Of a stretch of 64,000 nucleotides of DNA, positions 10,511 through 21,409 are shown piece after piece (positions within the stretch are counted from its first letter, which is position 1; every line of letters begins with the position of its first letter). The notes beneath the pieces were generated by a model that saw only the letters and a list, made by a program, of their open reading frames with translations, was not told where the DNA came from and made no database searches. This DNA comes from Microdochium bolleyi (taxonomy: Eukaryota; Ascomycota; Sordariomycetes; Xylariales; Microdochiaceae): positions 62,001-126,000 of the forward strand of contig KQ964269.1 of NCBI GenBank assembly GCA_001566295.1, read 5' to 3'. The translations under genes were made by a program, and so were the position numbers.

Positions 10511-12926
10511 GCTCTCCCACCTTCTCCTGCCTCTCATTCCACAGCTCGCTAACAAGAATGCGCAGAAACACGCCTCGCAGCAATCGCCATTTCTTCTAGA
10601 AGGAAGATGTCACAGACTCTCTCCTTAACTTCCTTCTGCTCGTCGAAGAGCTTCTCCACCCCGTCATGACCAACGTCTCTCTATTTCTCCCTTTGATCTT
10701 GGCTCGTATTCCTAGTCTGGGCCGGGTCTGTTTTTCATCGAGACTGCATCACCACCGCGGCGTTACGGTGCCCTTTCGCAGGATAGGCATGATTTTGTCA
10801 TCTGCTTCATCGTCTTCCTTTTTAGGATTCCCACTGTATAAATATTGGGTTGATTATTGGTGAGCTTTTTGATATAGGCGTTTCAGCTGTGAAGCACAGC
10901 ACCCGGCGAAGCATCTTCTGTGAAGACGCTGCGCTTGACATTTTCACATCTGCAACACAGTACAGCAGTGCAAAGTAATGATCAAAAGAAAACAAATACC
11001 CAGCCAAAAAACCCTGCACTATACATGTGTTTACCATGTATGGCATTGTTACTCGTTCTTGGCAAGCAATACCTGTGTTCTGTACAAGTAAGAAGTCTTG
11101 TCATATGAAATATGGGTGCTGCAGTACAGAGTGGTTTGGATGTGAGGCGTGTGAGGGGGCACACAAACGGTGGAGACGGGTCGACTCCCTGCTCCCAACG
11201 TGAATGTTTGTCAGCGCTGTTGCAGGATGTAACTATGGTAAACGATCGCCTCGGTTCACAAGCCTCATGTTCATCAAGGAGAAGGGTGCGCCGGCTAGGG
11301 TGGCTTGTCCTGGTCCGGCATGGAACGAGAAAAACAAACTTTGAAACCAGTTTCCCTGGCTCGGCCAGTGGCGAGCGGGGTGTGCGCACACACTGTTATT
11401 GTCTTGGGCGCTCCGGAAGCACGATCAGCAACGCGTACGTCGAATTCACAGCATTGTTTTGTTCGTCCTCGTCCATGGGATTCACGTCAGCACAGTGCCC
11501 AGGCAGGGTCCGACCAGCGAGGTGCCTCGCAGCCGGCATGGCCGAGTTGGGAAGTAATTAAAACCCCTGCTTGCACTAAGCCAGAGAGTCATAGTTAAAG
11601 TGCTTGCATGAGGCACTGGGGCTCGCGTGTCTTAGATGATCAGAGACCCCTGGGCACAGTGAAGGACCCCGGCTTTTCCAGACTTCTCGAGTCTTTTTTT
11701 CGTGCTAGTGTCTGAACGAAGTGTGAGAAATCATACAATCCTCCTTTCTTCGTTAGTTTCAAATTTGTCCCATTACGGGCCGCCGAGTCGCCGATTTGCG
11801 GATGCAAGGTGGTAATTTAGAGCAGACTTCATGGCCCCTATGTGGTTGACCAGTCACTCCGCGCTCCAGCATGATACAAGGTAGACACAATCAGGGCTGA
11901 ACCTAACAGCCTCTGGCCACTGGCAGCATCCGGCGCTCGTGTGCGTGGCATGTGCTGTGAAAGCGTTTCGAACTCGGTGAAGGTGCTGTAGCTGTGCTTT
12001 TCCTGACAACTAAGCACCAGAAATGGCTACACATTTGAACTTTCTCACAAGCGACCCCAAATAACACTAGCTGAGTGACAGGCATTCGGCCCTCGGCGGT
12101 GTTCTCGAACACGGAGAAAAAAAAGGAAGAAACCCCCGAAACTACGTCTGTCTCGCACATTCTCCTTCGTGACCTGCTTGATTAATTCATCTCGGCCATG
12201 CTTCCCTGGGTCTTTCTGAGGCCAGGTCATCTGGGTGGCCGTTCACGCTCACGGTCCGTGCACCAGCAGTTCACGGTCATCGACTCTCATGACATAGTAT
12301 CGCCGTGAATTTCCTGCAATACAAGTTCCCCGCTTGCTCCGACTCGGGAAGATAGTGCATGCAAGGCTCAATCTCGGGTCCGTTGTATCACCAGGGCCGT
12401 CATTGTTGTCTTATTGCTGATGCTGCGACGCATTTATTGCGTGCAGAGATGTGCTGCGTTTCGGGCTGTTCAAGGCCCTCCCCATGCTTCGTCTGCATGA
12501 TGTAGCTTCTACTGAGCAATTGTACTACGCTCTTCCCGTCGTGGAACGAATCGCGGAATCATGCATTGCATGCCAACTCTGTCCATGGCAATGGGAGTTG
12601 ACCCGGCACACACGAGGACGGGTCTCAATCCTGCCAGCCACGTTGCACTCATGTTAGCAACCACTACCGCTGTAAACTGCGAGTATGCACCTCGACAGTC
12701 CCGCAACGTTAAATTACAGTCTCGCACTGCGCTCTGTTCTGCGGCGATGCGCCATGGTAAAACTTTCATAATACGCTAGCGTCTGACTCTTTTCAGCATG
12801 GGCGGGACAGACTGCACGTACCGGTGCACCCAAGAATGGTCCCTAATCCGCTCTCTCAAATGAATTTTGGCCATATTTCCGTCCATCACCATTCGCCGAG
12901 AGCCGCCTCCTATGCTCGTGGACGAT
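10511..12926. other. Intergenic region between convergent BTB and CSN12 genes
   Basis: About 2.4 kb without a supported gene. A GGCATGGCCGAGTTGG string at 11536 resembles the 5' part of a Ser/Leu tRNA, but no acceptor stem, anticodon arm or T-arm follows. Frames such as 11112-11561 have no recognisable content. Confidence 0.5.
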
Positions 12927-14645
12927 CTAGACCCCAGTTCCTGGGAAAGCGCCGTTTTTGCTCAACACGACAATACCGCGTTCATGTGCGATGTAGCCTT
13001 TCATCAGGTTCTTCGTACGAGCAGTTAGCATGACGTGGTCGTGTAGAGACGGATGACTTGATGTGCACCGAGACAGAATGTGAGGGTGGGACACGGAGCC
13101 ATCTTACCTTGTAGATCATGTTGGCTAGTAAACACTCGACCTCGTCCGTGTCAATCTTTTCTTGGCTGCTCAGATTTATCGCTGCAGCGAACTCGGCCAC
13201 CGAGATTCTTGTTCGTCTCACCGGCGCGGCGCCATCCTTGGCCTCTTCGAACCCACCGGCTACGAAGACCTTCCGCAGAAGATTACGCAGCGCGATGTCC
13301 CGGCCGCGTTCCAGGGTAAGATAGATGCGCCGTTTGATGAACTCATCTTCGCACTCCTGCAGCGCCAAGTCAAAAGCATGCAGATCGGCGTTTTTGATTG
13401 CATCGCTTAGTGGAAGGAACAGTGTCTGGAGTCTTGGGTACGGTCCGAGAAGCTTCGCACTTGGGAGCGTGTGTGTTGTGAGGAGATGGCACGGTACAAG
13501 ATAGCTCAGGATCAGTCTGACAAACGAATGAGCCCGTGTTTTTCAATGCTACTTGGACGTGAAGAGTCTCAGCTTACTCAAGATTCGAGGTGGCATCCTT
13601 GTGACAGAGTTGCCATGCTTGGGTCAAGTGTTCCTCAGCCTAGATTAAAAGTGAATGCGAGTTAGCATCGAACAAGAATGTCGAACATGACAGAGGCAGC
13701 CCTACCTTGACATAATTTTCCTCGAGGAATGCGAGGACACCCTCATAGTACTTGAATGTGACCTGTTGTGATTTAGGGAATCTGTCGATAGACGGCATGT
13801 CCTTGCTGGTGGCCGAGAGTGCTTTGAGCACACCCTTACAGAGCGAGGCATTGTTCAACTTGAAGAAGGTCTTGAACAGCAGGTTGATGGCATAGTAGAT
13901 GCCCCATTTGCGAGATTCCTCGAGAGGTGCCCTGGTGCCTTTGTTAGCTTCAGATATGGAGGCTCGCAATGAGGACGACATGCCTTACCTATCGCTCAGA
14001 CAGATCTGGAAGATCCTGTTCAAGTGTCTTGAACACTCCACGAGGTAACGGTTGTCCTCGGCTTCCGGTTCGATATCATCGGAGAAAGTGATCTGCGTGT
14101 CATCGCCCGACCGCCGTCGCTCGTCATCAGCACGAATGGCGTAGAGGCGAAGGTAGCGACCCGCCACGTAGAGGCACGGTATTGTCCAGTTCTCAAAGTC
14201 ATGGTGCGTGTAGCCACGTACGACCAGCAATGTGAAGTCCTTCCATTTCTCGTACACTGTTGTCCAGGAAGACTGTTGCGTGTCAGCCTCGTTGAGCAGA
14301 AGCCGGTTGGAACAGTGCCTCTAGGTAGCACGCGATCTGCAGAGTTTCACGGACCTTTGCATCACTCCGAAGTCCTTCGGCCGCGAGTATCTCACCAACA
14401 GCCTTCCAGTACGCGAGGAAAATCTCGTACCAGCCATTGGCCTCTTCCTTTGACATCTTAGCCCGTGTCTTGTCTTGCCGGAACAGGAAGTCAAGGTCGG
14501 ACTGGGCGTCTCTGAGATTGCCATAGCCCCACACGGCTTGCATCTTGGCGCCGTAGAGTTGAACGTTTGGATGTATAGTTTCCGCTATCTGGTCGCCCTT
14601 CATGGAAGAGTAGGCGACCCGGAACTCTTTGATGAGACTATCCAT
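12927..14645 (-). CDS. csn12: CSN12-like PCI-domain protein
   Basis: Six exons keep the frame: 14645-14355, 14272-13989, 13931-13706, 13639-13578, 13516-13108 and 13010-12927, coding for 451 residues, the usual Csn12 length. Family signatures are the N-terminal MDSLIKEFRVAYSS, WTIPCLYVAGRYLRLYA, RKWGIYYAINLLFKTFFKLN, the TPR-like VTFKYYEGVLAFLEENYV, and YLVPCHLLTTHTLPSAKLL. The PCI winged helix covers LRKVFVAGGF through DTDEVECLLANMIYK and continues into NLMKGYIAHERGIVVLS. Introns 2-6 have clear GT...AG ends, and the last has a TGCTAAC branch site. Intron 1 uses a weaker GTCCGT donor with a GGCTGAC branch site and was chosen because it alone joins the conserved frames. In yeast Csn12 works with Thp3 and Sem1 in transcription-coupled mRNA processing; it is not a core COP9 signalosome subunit. 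Confidence 0.9.
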
Positions 14646-15197
14646 GATGATTTTGCTGAGATGTGTGGTGCAGTTGCTGCGGGAGGACGACTCAGCACCG
14701 ACAAAGCCCCTTAGGCGTCACTTGAGCGGGCGAAGGTGGTGGGCTGCTGGCAATACGCAAATCAGATTTCAACCACGGCTCTCAGTCGTCGCTCCGACCC
14801 AGTGATTGCCTGCTGTCTGATGCTCAAACGTTGCTCGAGGCGGAATCCCGACGGTGGAGCCGTTAGGAACTGCGCTGTGCAGCTTCATTGGCTGCATGAT
14901 CAGGTCTCTTCGCTGATTCAGCCAGGCCACAGAGCTGTGGCTGAGCCATGTGTCCAGCCACGATGTCCCCACCAGCCACTTTCCTCTTTCCCAAAAGTCG
15001 CTAGGTCGCCCGCACACAAGTCCACAATATTTTTTTCCTTGTGCTAAATCCCCAGTTCGACATTTTACGCAGCCCGGAGCAGCCCGGTTCCTCCTCTTAT
15101 CATCCACGCACCACGAGTTCACTAACCACCACAGCCGTCACAGTAAGTCGCGCACCCCTCCGAAGCTATACAGAGTCATAGTCTAACAGTTGCCTAG
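14646..15197. promoter_or_regulatory. Shared divergent promoter of CSN12 and eL20
   Basis: These 552 bp separate the start codons of two divergent genes, so both must draw their promoters from here. An inverted CCAAT box (ATTGG) lies at 14887-14891. The side nearest eL20 is pyrimidine-rich, as in many fungal ribosomal-protein leaders, and contains an apparent 5' UTR intron. Confidence 0.6.
15143..15197 (+). other. Putative 5' UTR intron of the eL20 gene
   Basis: GTAAGT at 15143-15148, a CTAAC branch motif at 15183-15187 and a TAG acceptor at 15195-15197 make a complete 55-nt intron whose acceptor abuts the start codon. The next intron begins at 15202, so the start codon would sit on a 4-nt exon. 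Splicing is inferred only from these signals. Confidence 0.5.
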
Positions 15198-16170
15198 ATG
15201 GGTAAGTTTGTACTATACACCATGTCACATTTCGGGCTGGAATCGACGACTTGAGAAGGGCGAAGTGCGAAAATTTGGGCAAGACGCGGCACGACAACTT
15301 GGATCGATTGCTCGAGATTATACACTCGCCCGTTCATGCACGACGCCCGCTGCTTGCGGCGGAGCTGAGGCGCTTCACCCGCCTGTCGAGATGTCGCCAA
15401 TCCGACCAGCGTCTGACCCGTCTCCCGAACTGCAAACGACCCTCTTGCTCGTCGACTGCCGCCCGAAATCCATGACCAAAGCTGTAGCCGGCAGCTGGAA
15501 CAAATCGTGCTGACTGTGATGGAACTATCAGGTCGTCTCAACGAATACCAGGTCATTGGCCGCCACCTGCCCTCCGAGGCCAACCCCACCCCGAAGCTGT
15601 ACCGCATGCGCATCTTCGCCCCCAATGAGGTTGTTGCCAAGTCCCGCTTCTGGTACTTCTTGATGAAGCTCAAGAAGGTTAAGAAGGCCAACGGCGAGAT
15701 CGTCAACCTGACCCAGGTACGCATAACGGGCCCGGGTGGCTGCGAAATCACAAATCGCTGACTTGCTGTGTTTTGCAGATCCTTGAGAAGCACCCTCTCA
15801 AGGTCAAGAACTTCGGTATCTGGATCCGTTACGACTCGCGCTCCGGCACCCACAACATGTACAAGGAGTACCGTGAGATGTCCCGCACCGCCGCCGTCGA
15901 GTCCCTCTACTCTGACATGGCTGCCCGCCACCGTGCCCGCTTCCGGTCGATCCACGTATGTCCACCTACTTGTGTTTGGTGGAGGCGAGATAATGCTGAC
16001 CTGTTCACCAGATCCTCCGCGTCGTCGAGATCGAGAAGTCCGAGGATGTCAAGCGCCCCTACATCAAGCAGGTCACCAGCAAGGGCCTGTCTTTCCCTAT
16101 GCCCCACCGCGTCCCCAAGATCAGCAACAGCAAGGTCTTCAGCGCCACCCGGCCTTCCACTTTTGCTTGA
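15198..16170 (+). CDS. rpl20: 60S ribosomal protein eL20 (L18a/L20)
   Basis: Coding exons are 15198-15201 (ATGG), 15532-15716, 15779-15955 and 16012-16170, giving 174 residues, the normal eL20 length. The protein begins MGRLNEYQVIGRHLP, which appears only if the 330-nt first intron (GTAAGT...TATCAG) is removed; an ATG at 15507 in the same frame as exon 2 is a false start. Conserved segments are PKLYRMRIFAPNEVVAKSRF, YFLMKLKKVKK, EKHPLKVKNFGIWIRYDSRS, TAAVESLYSDMAARHRARF and VKRPYIKQVTSKGLSFPMPH. It is a constituent of the large cytosolic ribosomal subunit. A long intron close to the start codon is common in fungal ribosomal-protein genes and often carries regulatory sequence. Confidence 0.96.
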
Positions 16171-17154
16171 ATGGACTCTGCTCATTAAGCATGGTGTGTT
16201 GCTGGTTGGTCTCGGTCTGGGAATTCGTCCCAGGATTAGCTCGGTGTTCATAACGGCATGACGGATTTTCAAAAATGGAGGGTTTCTATTCACATCGGAA
16301 AGAAGGCGCAGCTACTTGGGCTGCTCGATGGTCAAGAGTCGAGAGCTTCCCATACCCAACAATGAGCATGTGACATGACGGCGTTTTGTATTCGAATCAA
16401 AGAACATTTGTGACCGGTTGAGCCCTTTGTCTATGTACTTGCGCGTTGTGCTGCGAACTGCGCCCTTGTTTCTCCGTAGTGCTCGTGTCCAAGTGTTGTT
16501 TCGGGTGCCGTGGAATTGATGGACCCGGCTTCGTACAGGGCATGGCCAGCCTGTCCGTATATCCTCTTTGGTGAGAAAATAGGTATGAAGGTGCCACTGC
16601 TCAGCAAAATCTATTTAATTTCATAGGTTGCTGGCTACTATGATGTGCAAATCCATGGGTTCTGCAGGCCATCATTTGAGTTTCAGCAACGAAAGCCCAA
16701 ATTGAGATGACGAAAAAATGCGCCTTGCGAGCTGTGTGTTCTCTGAAAGTGGCATAAAGCTGAAAACAAGACTTGGGTTCCATTGAGTCACAATGGCGGC
16801 GAGGCCAAACCCCGCTGGCCGGGTTATGTCATGCAGGGAATAGTGTCGCCGACGGCGCAGCGTTTTACGCTTGACTTGGTAGATATCTCGGCTTCGGCTT
16901 GACATCCAAGCCGCTACCTCGATCTCCTTAGACACCATTATACATGGAGAGCTGCATATAAATAGCCGAGCTTGCAGCAGCCTTGGGACGGAGTTACCGG
17001 CTCCTATGAGCATCCAATAGTCCATGAGCCCACGAAGAGCTTTCCGAGCGATTATCCACCTCACCAGCAAAAAGCTCAGAGCCGGCTTGGTGCAAACGAT
17101 CAAACAGCGCGGTTATCGACTTGCCCGCCAAGACTGAAGTATCATTGAGCAGCA
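16171..17154. other. Intergenic DNA between eL20 and the GNAT gene
   Basis: It contains the eL20 3' flank and the GNAT upstream region. A minus-strand frame at 16672-17103 (143 codons) has no recognisable domain and no supporting features. Confidence 0.5.
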
Positions 17155-17847
17155 ATGGAAAAGGTCAGAGTACGCACGTACCTGCCGACAGTCCCGCTCC
17201 CGCTCGTCTCGGAGGGTCGGGCAGAGATCCGGACAGAGCGGCTAGTACTGCGGCCGTTTACGCAAGACGTGCTTGAGGACATGCACTCATTGCGAATACA
17301 ACCCGAAGTTATGATCTTCACCCGGCGGGGCGTACCAGACACGGATCTAGCAGAGACGCAGGAGCGCATCAATCCGGTACTACCGCCTAACGACGCTACG
17401 ACATACAATTGGGTTATCTACGAAGCGCAGGCAGGGGGCATTGTAGGGTGCGGAGGGTTCTTCGCCTTTAGCGAGACTATGGGATGGCCCGAGGTTGGCT
17501 ATATGTTCAAGAAGGAGCACTGGGGCAAAGGATACGCAACCGAGTTCCTGCGGGCTTGGCTTGAGGCGTGGTGGAAGCTGCCGAGGTCAGAGGTCGAGCT
17601 GGAGGTACCGGTGAGCACGGTCGAGGATATGCCGGCCGCGGAGGACGGGGTGCGCGTGGTGGACAAGGACCTGGTGGTCGCTCTAATCGAGGCACATAAC
17701 CACTCAAGTCGACGAGTTCTGGAGAAATCGGGGTTCCGCCAGGCGATGTTTTTGGACGAGCCGGACAAGCGAGCAGGGTGCGACGGGGCAAAGGTCACCG
17801 TGGTTGGGTTTGTCGCGGCTGCTCCAGACAACGATGTCGAGCCCTAA
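17155..17847 (+). CDS. GNAT-family N-acetyltransferase (RimJ/RimL-like)
   Basis: A single exon codes for 230 residues. The layout is that of the Acetyltransf_3 group: IRTERLVLRPFTQDVLEDMH at the N-terminus (residues ~25-44), a central strand region GGIVGCGGFF, the acetyl-CoA pyrophosphate loop in KEHWGKGYATEFL (residues ~120-132), and the closing NHSSRRVLEKSGFRQAMF motif. A charged insertion (about residues 150-180, with VEDMPAAEDGVRVVDKD) separates the last two motifs and is longer than in bacterial RimJ/RimL. The acceptor substrate cannot be read from sequence; small fungal proteins of this type modify protein N-termini, polyamines or xenobiotics. There is no signal peptide, so it is presumably cytosolic. 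Confidence 0.88.
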   Translation: MEKVRVRTYLPTVPLPLVSEGRAEIRTERLVLRPFTQDVLEDMHSLRIQPEVMIFTRRGVPDTDLAETQERINPVLPPNDATTYNWVIYEAQAGGIVGCGGFFAFSETMGWPEVGYMFKKEHWGKGYATEFLRAWLEAWWKLPRSEVELEVPVSTVEDMPAAEDGVRVVDKDLVVALIEAHNHSSRRVLEKSGFRQAMFLDEPDKRAGCDGAKVTVVGFVAAAPDNDVEP

Positions 17848-18634
17848 TGAGGACAGGCTCTGGGAGAAACGAGAGGGTTCCCTGGAGGCTGGAGCTATGA
17901 GAAAGCCTGCAGTCACATGGCGGTTGAGGCAAGCCATTCCGGGAGATCTCGTGCGGGCGAAACCGGCATGACGCCGAAGGAAGCGGGCTCGGTGGGATGC
18001 TGCTAGGAGTCTGACAATATGAGAGAAGTTGGTGAGAGCGTGAGCCCAACCATGTGAGGATATCCCTGCTTGCAGCTTGGCACGCGCACCTGCTGCGGCG
18101 CGCACTGCTGGCTGATGACATCAAATGGAGGCCGGGGCGGACCCCACCACCGTCTGCATCGCGCCTTCCAAGGTTGTCTTCCACCCCGTGCCCATGTCCA
18201 TGTCCATGTCCATGCCAGTCGGCTGTGGTGATCCCATCCCAAGGCAGCGGCCCAGCCCCTCCTCCTGTCGCTCACCTTACCAACAAGTCTGCCTGGCCCC
18301 CGAATCGGCCACCCTCTGCGCCGCCTCCCTTCGCCAACGACTCATCGCCAGCCTGGGCGGCCGCAGCTGCCTGCCTCACGAACCACCTGCGTCCTCGCCG
18401 CCGTGCGCCGCCTCTGCGTGCCACAACATACGATCTGCGCAACCCCAGCTCTGCACCCTCCTCGCCGTCCCGCCTGCTGCTATCCCATCAACTACATGCG
18501 CGCCTCCCGCCGCCATCGCTCCTGCATCGAGCATGATACCTGCGCCGGCTGCCACGCAGGCTCGTTTGTATCCAACTCTGAGAACCTCGCAGCCCGAGCC
18601 TCTTGTCGCTTCATGACGGCGTAGCTTGCCCAAG
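17848..18634. other. Upstream region of the DUF7514 gene
   Basis: GC-rich DNA with overlapping frames on both strands and no recognised protein. It includes a CCATGT tandem at about 18191-18216 and a Pro/Ala/Arg-biased composition that creates long spurious frames. Confidence 0.5.
18191..18216. repeat. CCATGT hexamer tandem repeat
   Basis: About four copies of CCATGT in a row lie upstream of the DUF7514 gene. This is a simple repeat with no evident function. Confidence 0.75.
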
Positions 18635-20661
18635 ATGGCAGTTGCAGACGTCTCTGACAATGAGGGCACCACACCTGTTACCCCAGGCACGGCAGATCAG
18701 AGCAGCAGCAGCAGCGCGACCCCTCCAGCTGCCCAGAAGCAGCCACCGCAATCATCTCCAACGAGACAACACCCGCCGCCCACGGGCGCCGCGCCCCAGC
18801 CAGACCAGAATTCGCTCAAGTATGGGCCCATGTTCTTAGTCGACAAGACTCCGTCTCCTCAGCTGACTGCCCTCCTCGAGGCGATCGCCAGATATATAGT
18901 CAGTCTCTGCCGCGACTTGCCCTTCCTGTCGTGACCGCCGCGCTGACCCTGTCGCTCGTTTTGCAGATAGAAAATATTGGCAGTAAAGAGGTCACCGAGC
19001 TGACACCTCGGAAACTTGCGGCGTTTTACCATGCAGCAGGCGGTGACTATGACTCCCTTTTCGTCAAAGCGCCGGACAAGTCCATCTCGTACATCTGGCA
19101 AGCTCTTGGTGTCCAGCACATCCTCGTCCAGTCAGATGAGTTTAAGCCTCCGTCCATCCCAGCATTGACGATACGAGGTTTCGCACGTTGGGAGTCTCTA
19201 CAGATCTTGCTTGGGCCAGAGGAACATGTTCCATTCATGCAGTTTGCTGTGCGCAACTGGGGCCTCAAGCATCCAGCTACTGGCGTGCCATTTCCTACAG
19301 AGCTCCCTGCCAATGTTTTCCCAGCCATGTGCGATCCAGAAATCGACAAATGGCATCGCGAATGCGCGACCAGGCTACGACAGCAAGCCCATTCCAGCGA
19401 AGAGGATCTACATCAAGAGCCCAAGAGGCCGGTCCCCAGAGACCCTAGGATACATTCCGCATACTCTCACGTTCGTGGCAGCAACAGGCCGAGCCCTGGC
19501 GCACACCGGCCAGAACACGAGTATTTCAACCGCGAGAGACCTTCGACTTACACCCATCTGCCAGCGGCGGCGCGCTATACAGCGCCAGACTATCATGCGC
19601 GACGATCGGTCGACGAACGTCGTACCACAGCTCAAGTCCCAGATGATGTACCACGGCGCAGGAGCTACTCAGACTTGCAATCGCCGACTGAGCCTAGCAA
19701 GGAAGAGAACCGTTCATTCCCCGGTGCTTCGGCACAAGCTACTCCGCGCCGGCCTCCCCCACCTACTCATCAGAACGCCACTCGTCAACATGTGACCCCT
19801 GCGTCTGATTCAGAGGACGAAATACTCCTGCCCCGCCACGGTCCGCAAGCCCGAACCTACGTCCCGACTCACCCAGTTCCACCTCCTGCGACGGTTCGTC
19901 GAGTACCACATGGTCAAGTCCCACCCCAAGTTGTGCCCACACGACCACGTCGCTCCGAGGCACGGTCGGCCGATGACCCACGAAGGCGTAGTCTGCGATC
20001 TGAAATTGGTAACAAATTCGCGTCGTTCCTACCTGGATCTTCAGACCGTTTCCGAAGTAGCTCACGAGACAGACGACCGGCTCCAGTCGTTGTACCACCC
20101 CGGTCTCGTAGTGATAAACCTTCTCCAACTTCGAGACGCAGCCGCAGCGCATCGGCCGATTCGTCATCTGCTGACTCCGAGTCGAGCTCTATCCTCAGGC
20201 GTCGTAGGGCAGCGGAGAGAGACAGAGGCAGGGATCACAGAGACAGAGATCGTGAGCGAGACCGCGAGAGAGATAGGGAACGCGAGCGAGATAGGGAAAG
20301 AGAAAGGGAAAGGGAGCGGAAGCGCGACGGAGAAAGGCCGCGGGATCGACATGACGAACGCGAATACCGCATCCATAAGGACAGCTCCTATCTCCGTCCA
20401 AATATGGATCGGAGGACCAGCAGCCATGCCGATATTGATCGTCGCACTCCACGGGATGTCGGCTGGGATTCACGTGACAGAGGCCGCAACGGCGATCGTG
20501 ACTACATGAGCCGGCGAGCTTTGACCTCCGACGAGCGAGCGCAGCAAGAGCGCGAGCGACGACGTTACAGGGACCGAGCGTCGCCCAGCCGGGGCAGCAG
20601 TCCTCCCGTTACGACAGGAGTACACGGGCGCCGGTATCCCCAGGAACCGCGCTTTGTTTAG
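18635..20661 (+). CDS. DUF7514-domain protein with Arg-Asp/Arg-Glu tail
   Basis: Exons are 18635-18898 and 18967-20661, separated by a 68-nt intron (GTCAGT...TTGCAG, phase 0), giving 652 residues. The start ATG sits in a favourable CAAGATGGC context. The N-terminus is Ser/Pro/Gln-rich. From about residue 65 comes a conserved globular region (KYGPMFLVDKTPSPQLTALL, IENIGSKEVTELTPRKLAAF, YIWQALGVQHILV, RGFARWESLQILLGPEEHV), which I assign to the fungal DUF7514 family from memory. The remainder is predicted disordered: RSRSASADSSSADSE, then a dense RDRDRERDRERDRE tract around 20200-20340. Such RE/RD/RS tails occur in splicing and mRNA-processing factors, so a nuclear RNA-linked role is a reasonable inference but not shown. 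Confidence 0.83.
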
Positions 20662-21409
20662 ACGAATGCGCCGAGCGTTGCTCCGAGCGTAGCGCACCCT
20701 GGTCCTTGCCGCTGAGGACAGGTTGACGAACATCATGATCATGGCGTTGGGATACATATTTTTGAGCGATCGTACTATGGCGGCTTGAGCCGCTTACTTT
20801 CCCTCTCCAACGAATTGAGGGGCGGGCCACACACGATACCCATGGCTATGATTTGTATGGTTTCTTGAGTATTTTTGACTACGTGTTTCAGGCAAGCTAG
20901 GGGTTCAACATTAGTGCACACGTAAGAGAGCTTCGAGGCAGCAAGGCGGCAACTCCAAACTAGAAGTAGAATATTATGTCGACTCTAGTCGCACACATAC
21001 GTTTTCTGTATCTTGCACAACTGAATGGGGACAAGCCTGGCTAATCCCCGAGTCTTTTAGCTTAGATAAACAACCTCGAATGCGAAACGGTTTCTCATGT
21101 TCGTTGCCGTTTTTAGACCAGGGTTGAGTACCAAGTGCAAAGCCCACAAGCCGTAGGATAGGACCACCCCTTGTACTTTGATCTCGAGTGAGATATGCTC
21201 ATGCTGCCGCTTAAAGCCATAGAATATGCTCAGCTGACGATTCAGTCATGGTTGCGACGGTGTATGAGAACTTCGTATTTTACGAGGCAGGAAACATCGC
21301 TCCGGCTGTCCGTACAGTCGGCCTGCCTCAACTCATGACGCCCATGCCACATATAATGCTGGTAATGTCTCTTATACCCTCATAGCCTCATCAGCTTGGC
21401 CCCATCTAG
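20662..21409. other. Convergent 3' flanks
   Basis: Non-coding DNA between the stop codons of the DUF7514 gene (+) and the epimerase gene (-). I see no gene; polyadenylation signals of both are expected here. Confidence 0.6.

Noticed and set aside
11534..11605. tRNA-like GGCATGGCCGAGTTGG string
   Set aside because: It resembles only the 5' arm of a Ser/Leu tRNA; no T-arm, anticodon stem or acceptor pairing follows.
15507..15761. ATG at 15507 as the start of eL20
   Set aside because: It would give MELSG before RLNEYQ; the true family N-terminus MGRLNEYQ is produced by splicing ATGG at 15198 to 15532.
16672..17103. 143-codon minus-strand frame upstream of the GNAT gene
   Set aside because: No recognisable protein content and no intron or start support.
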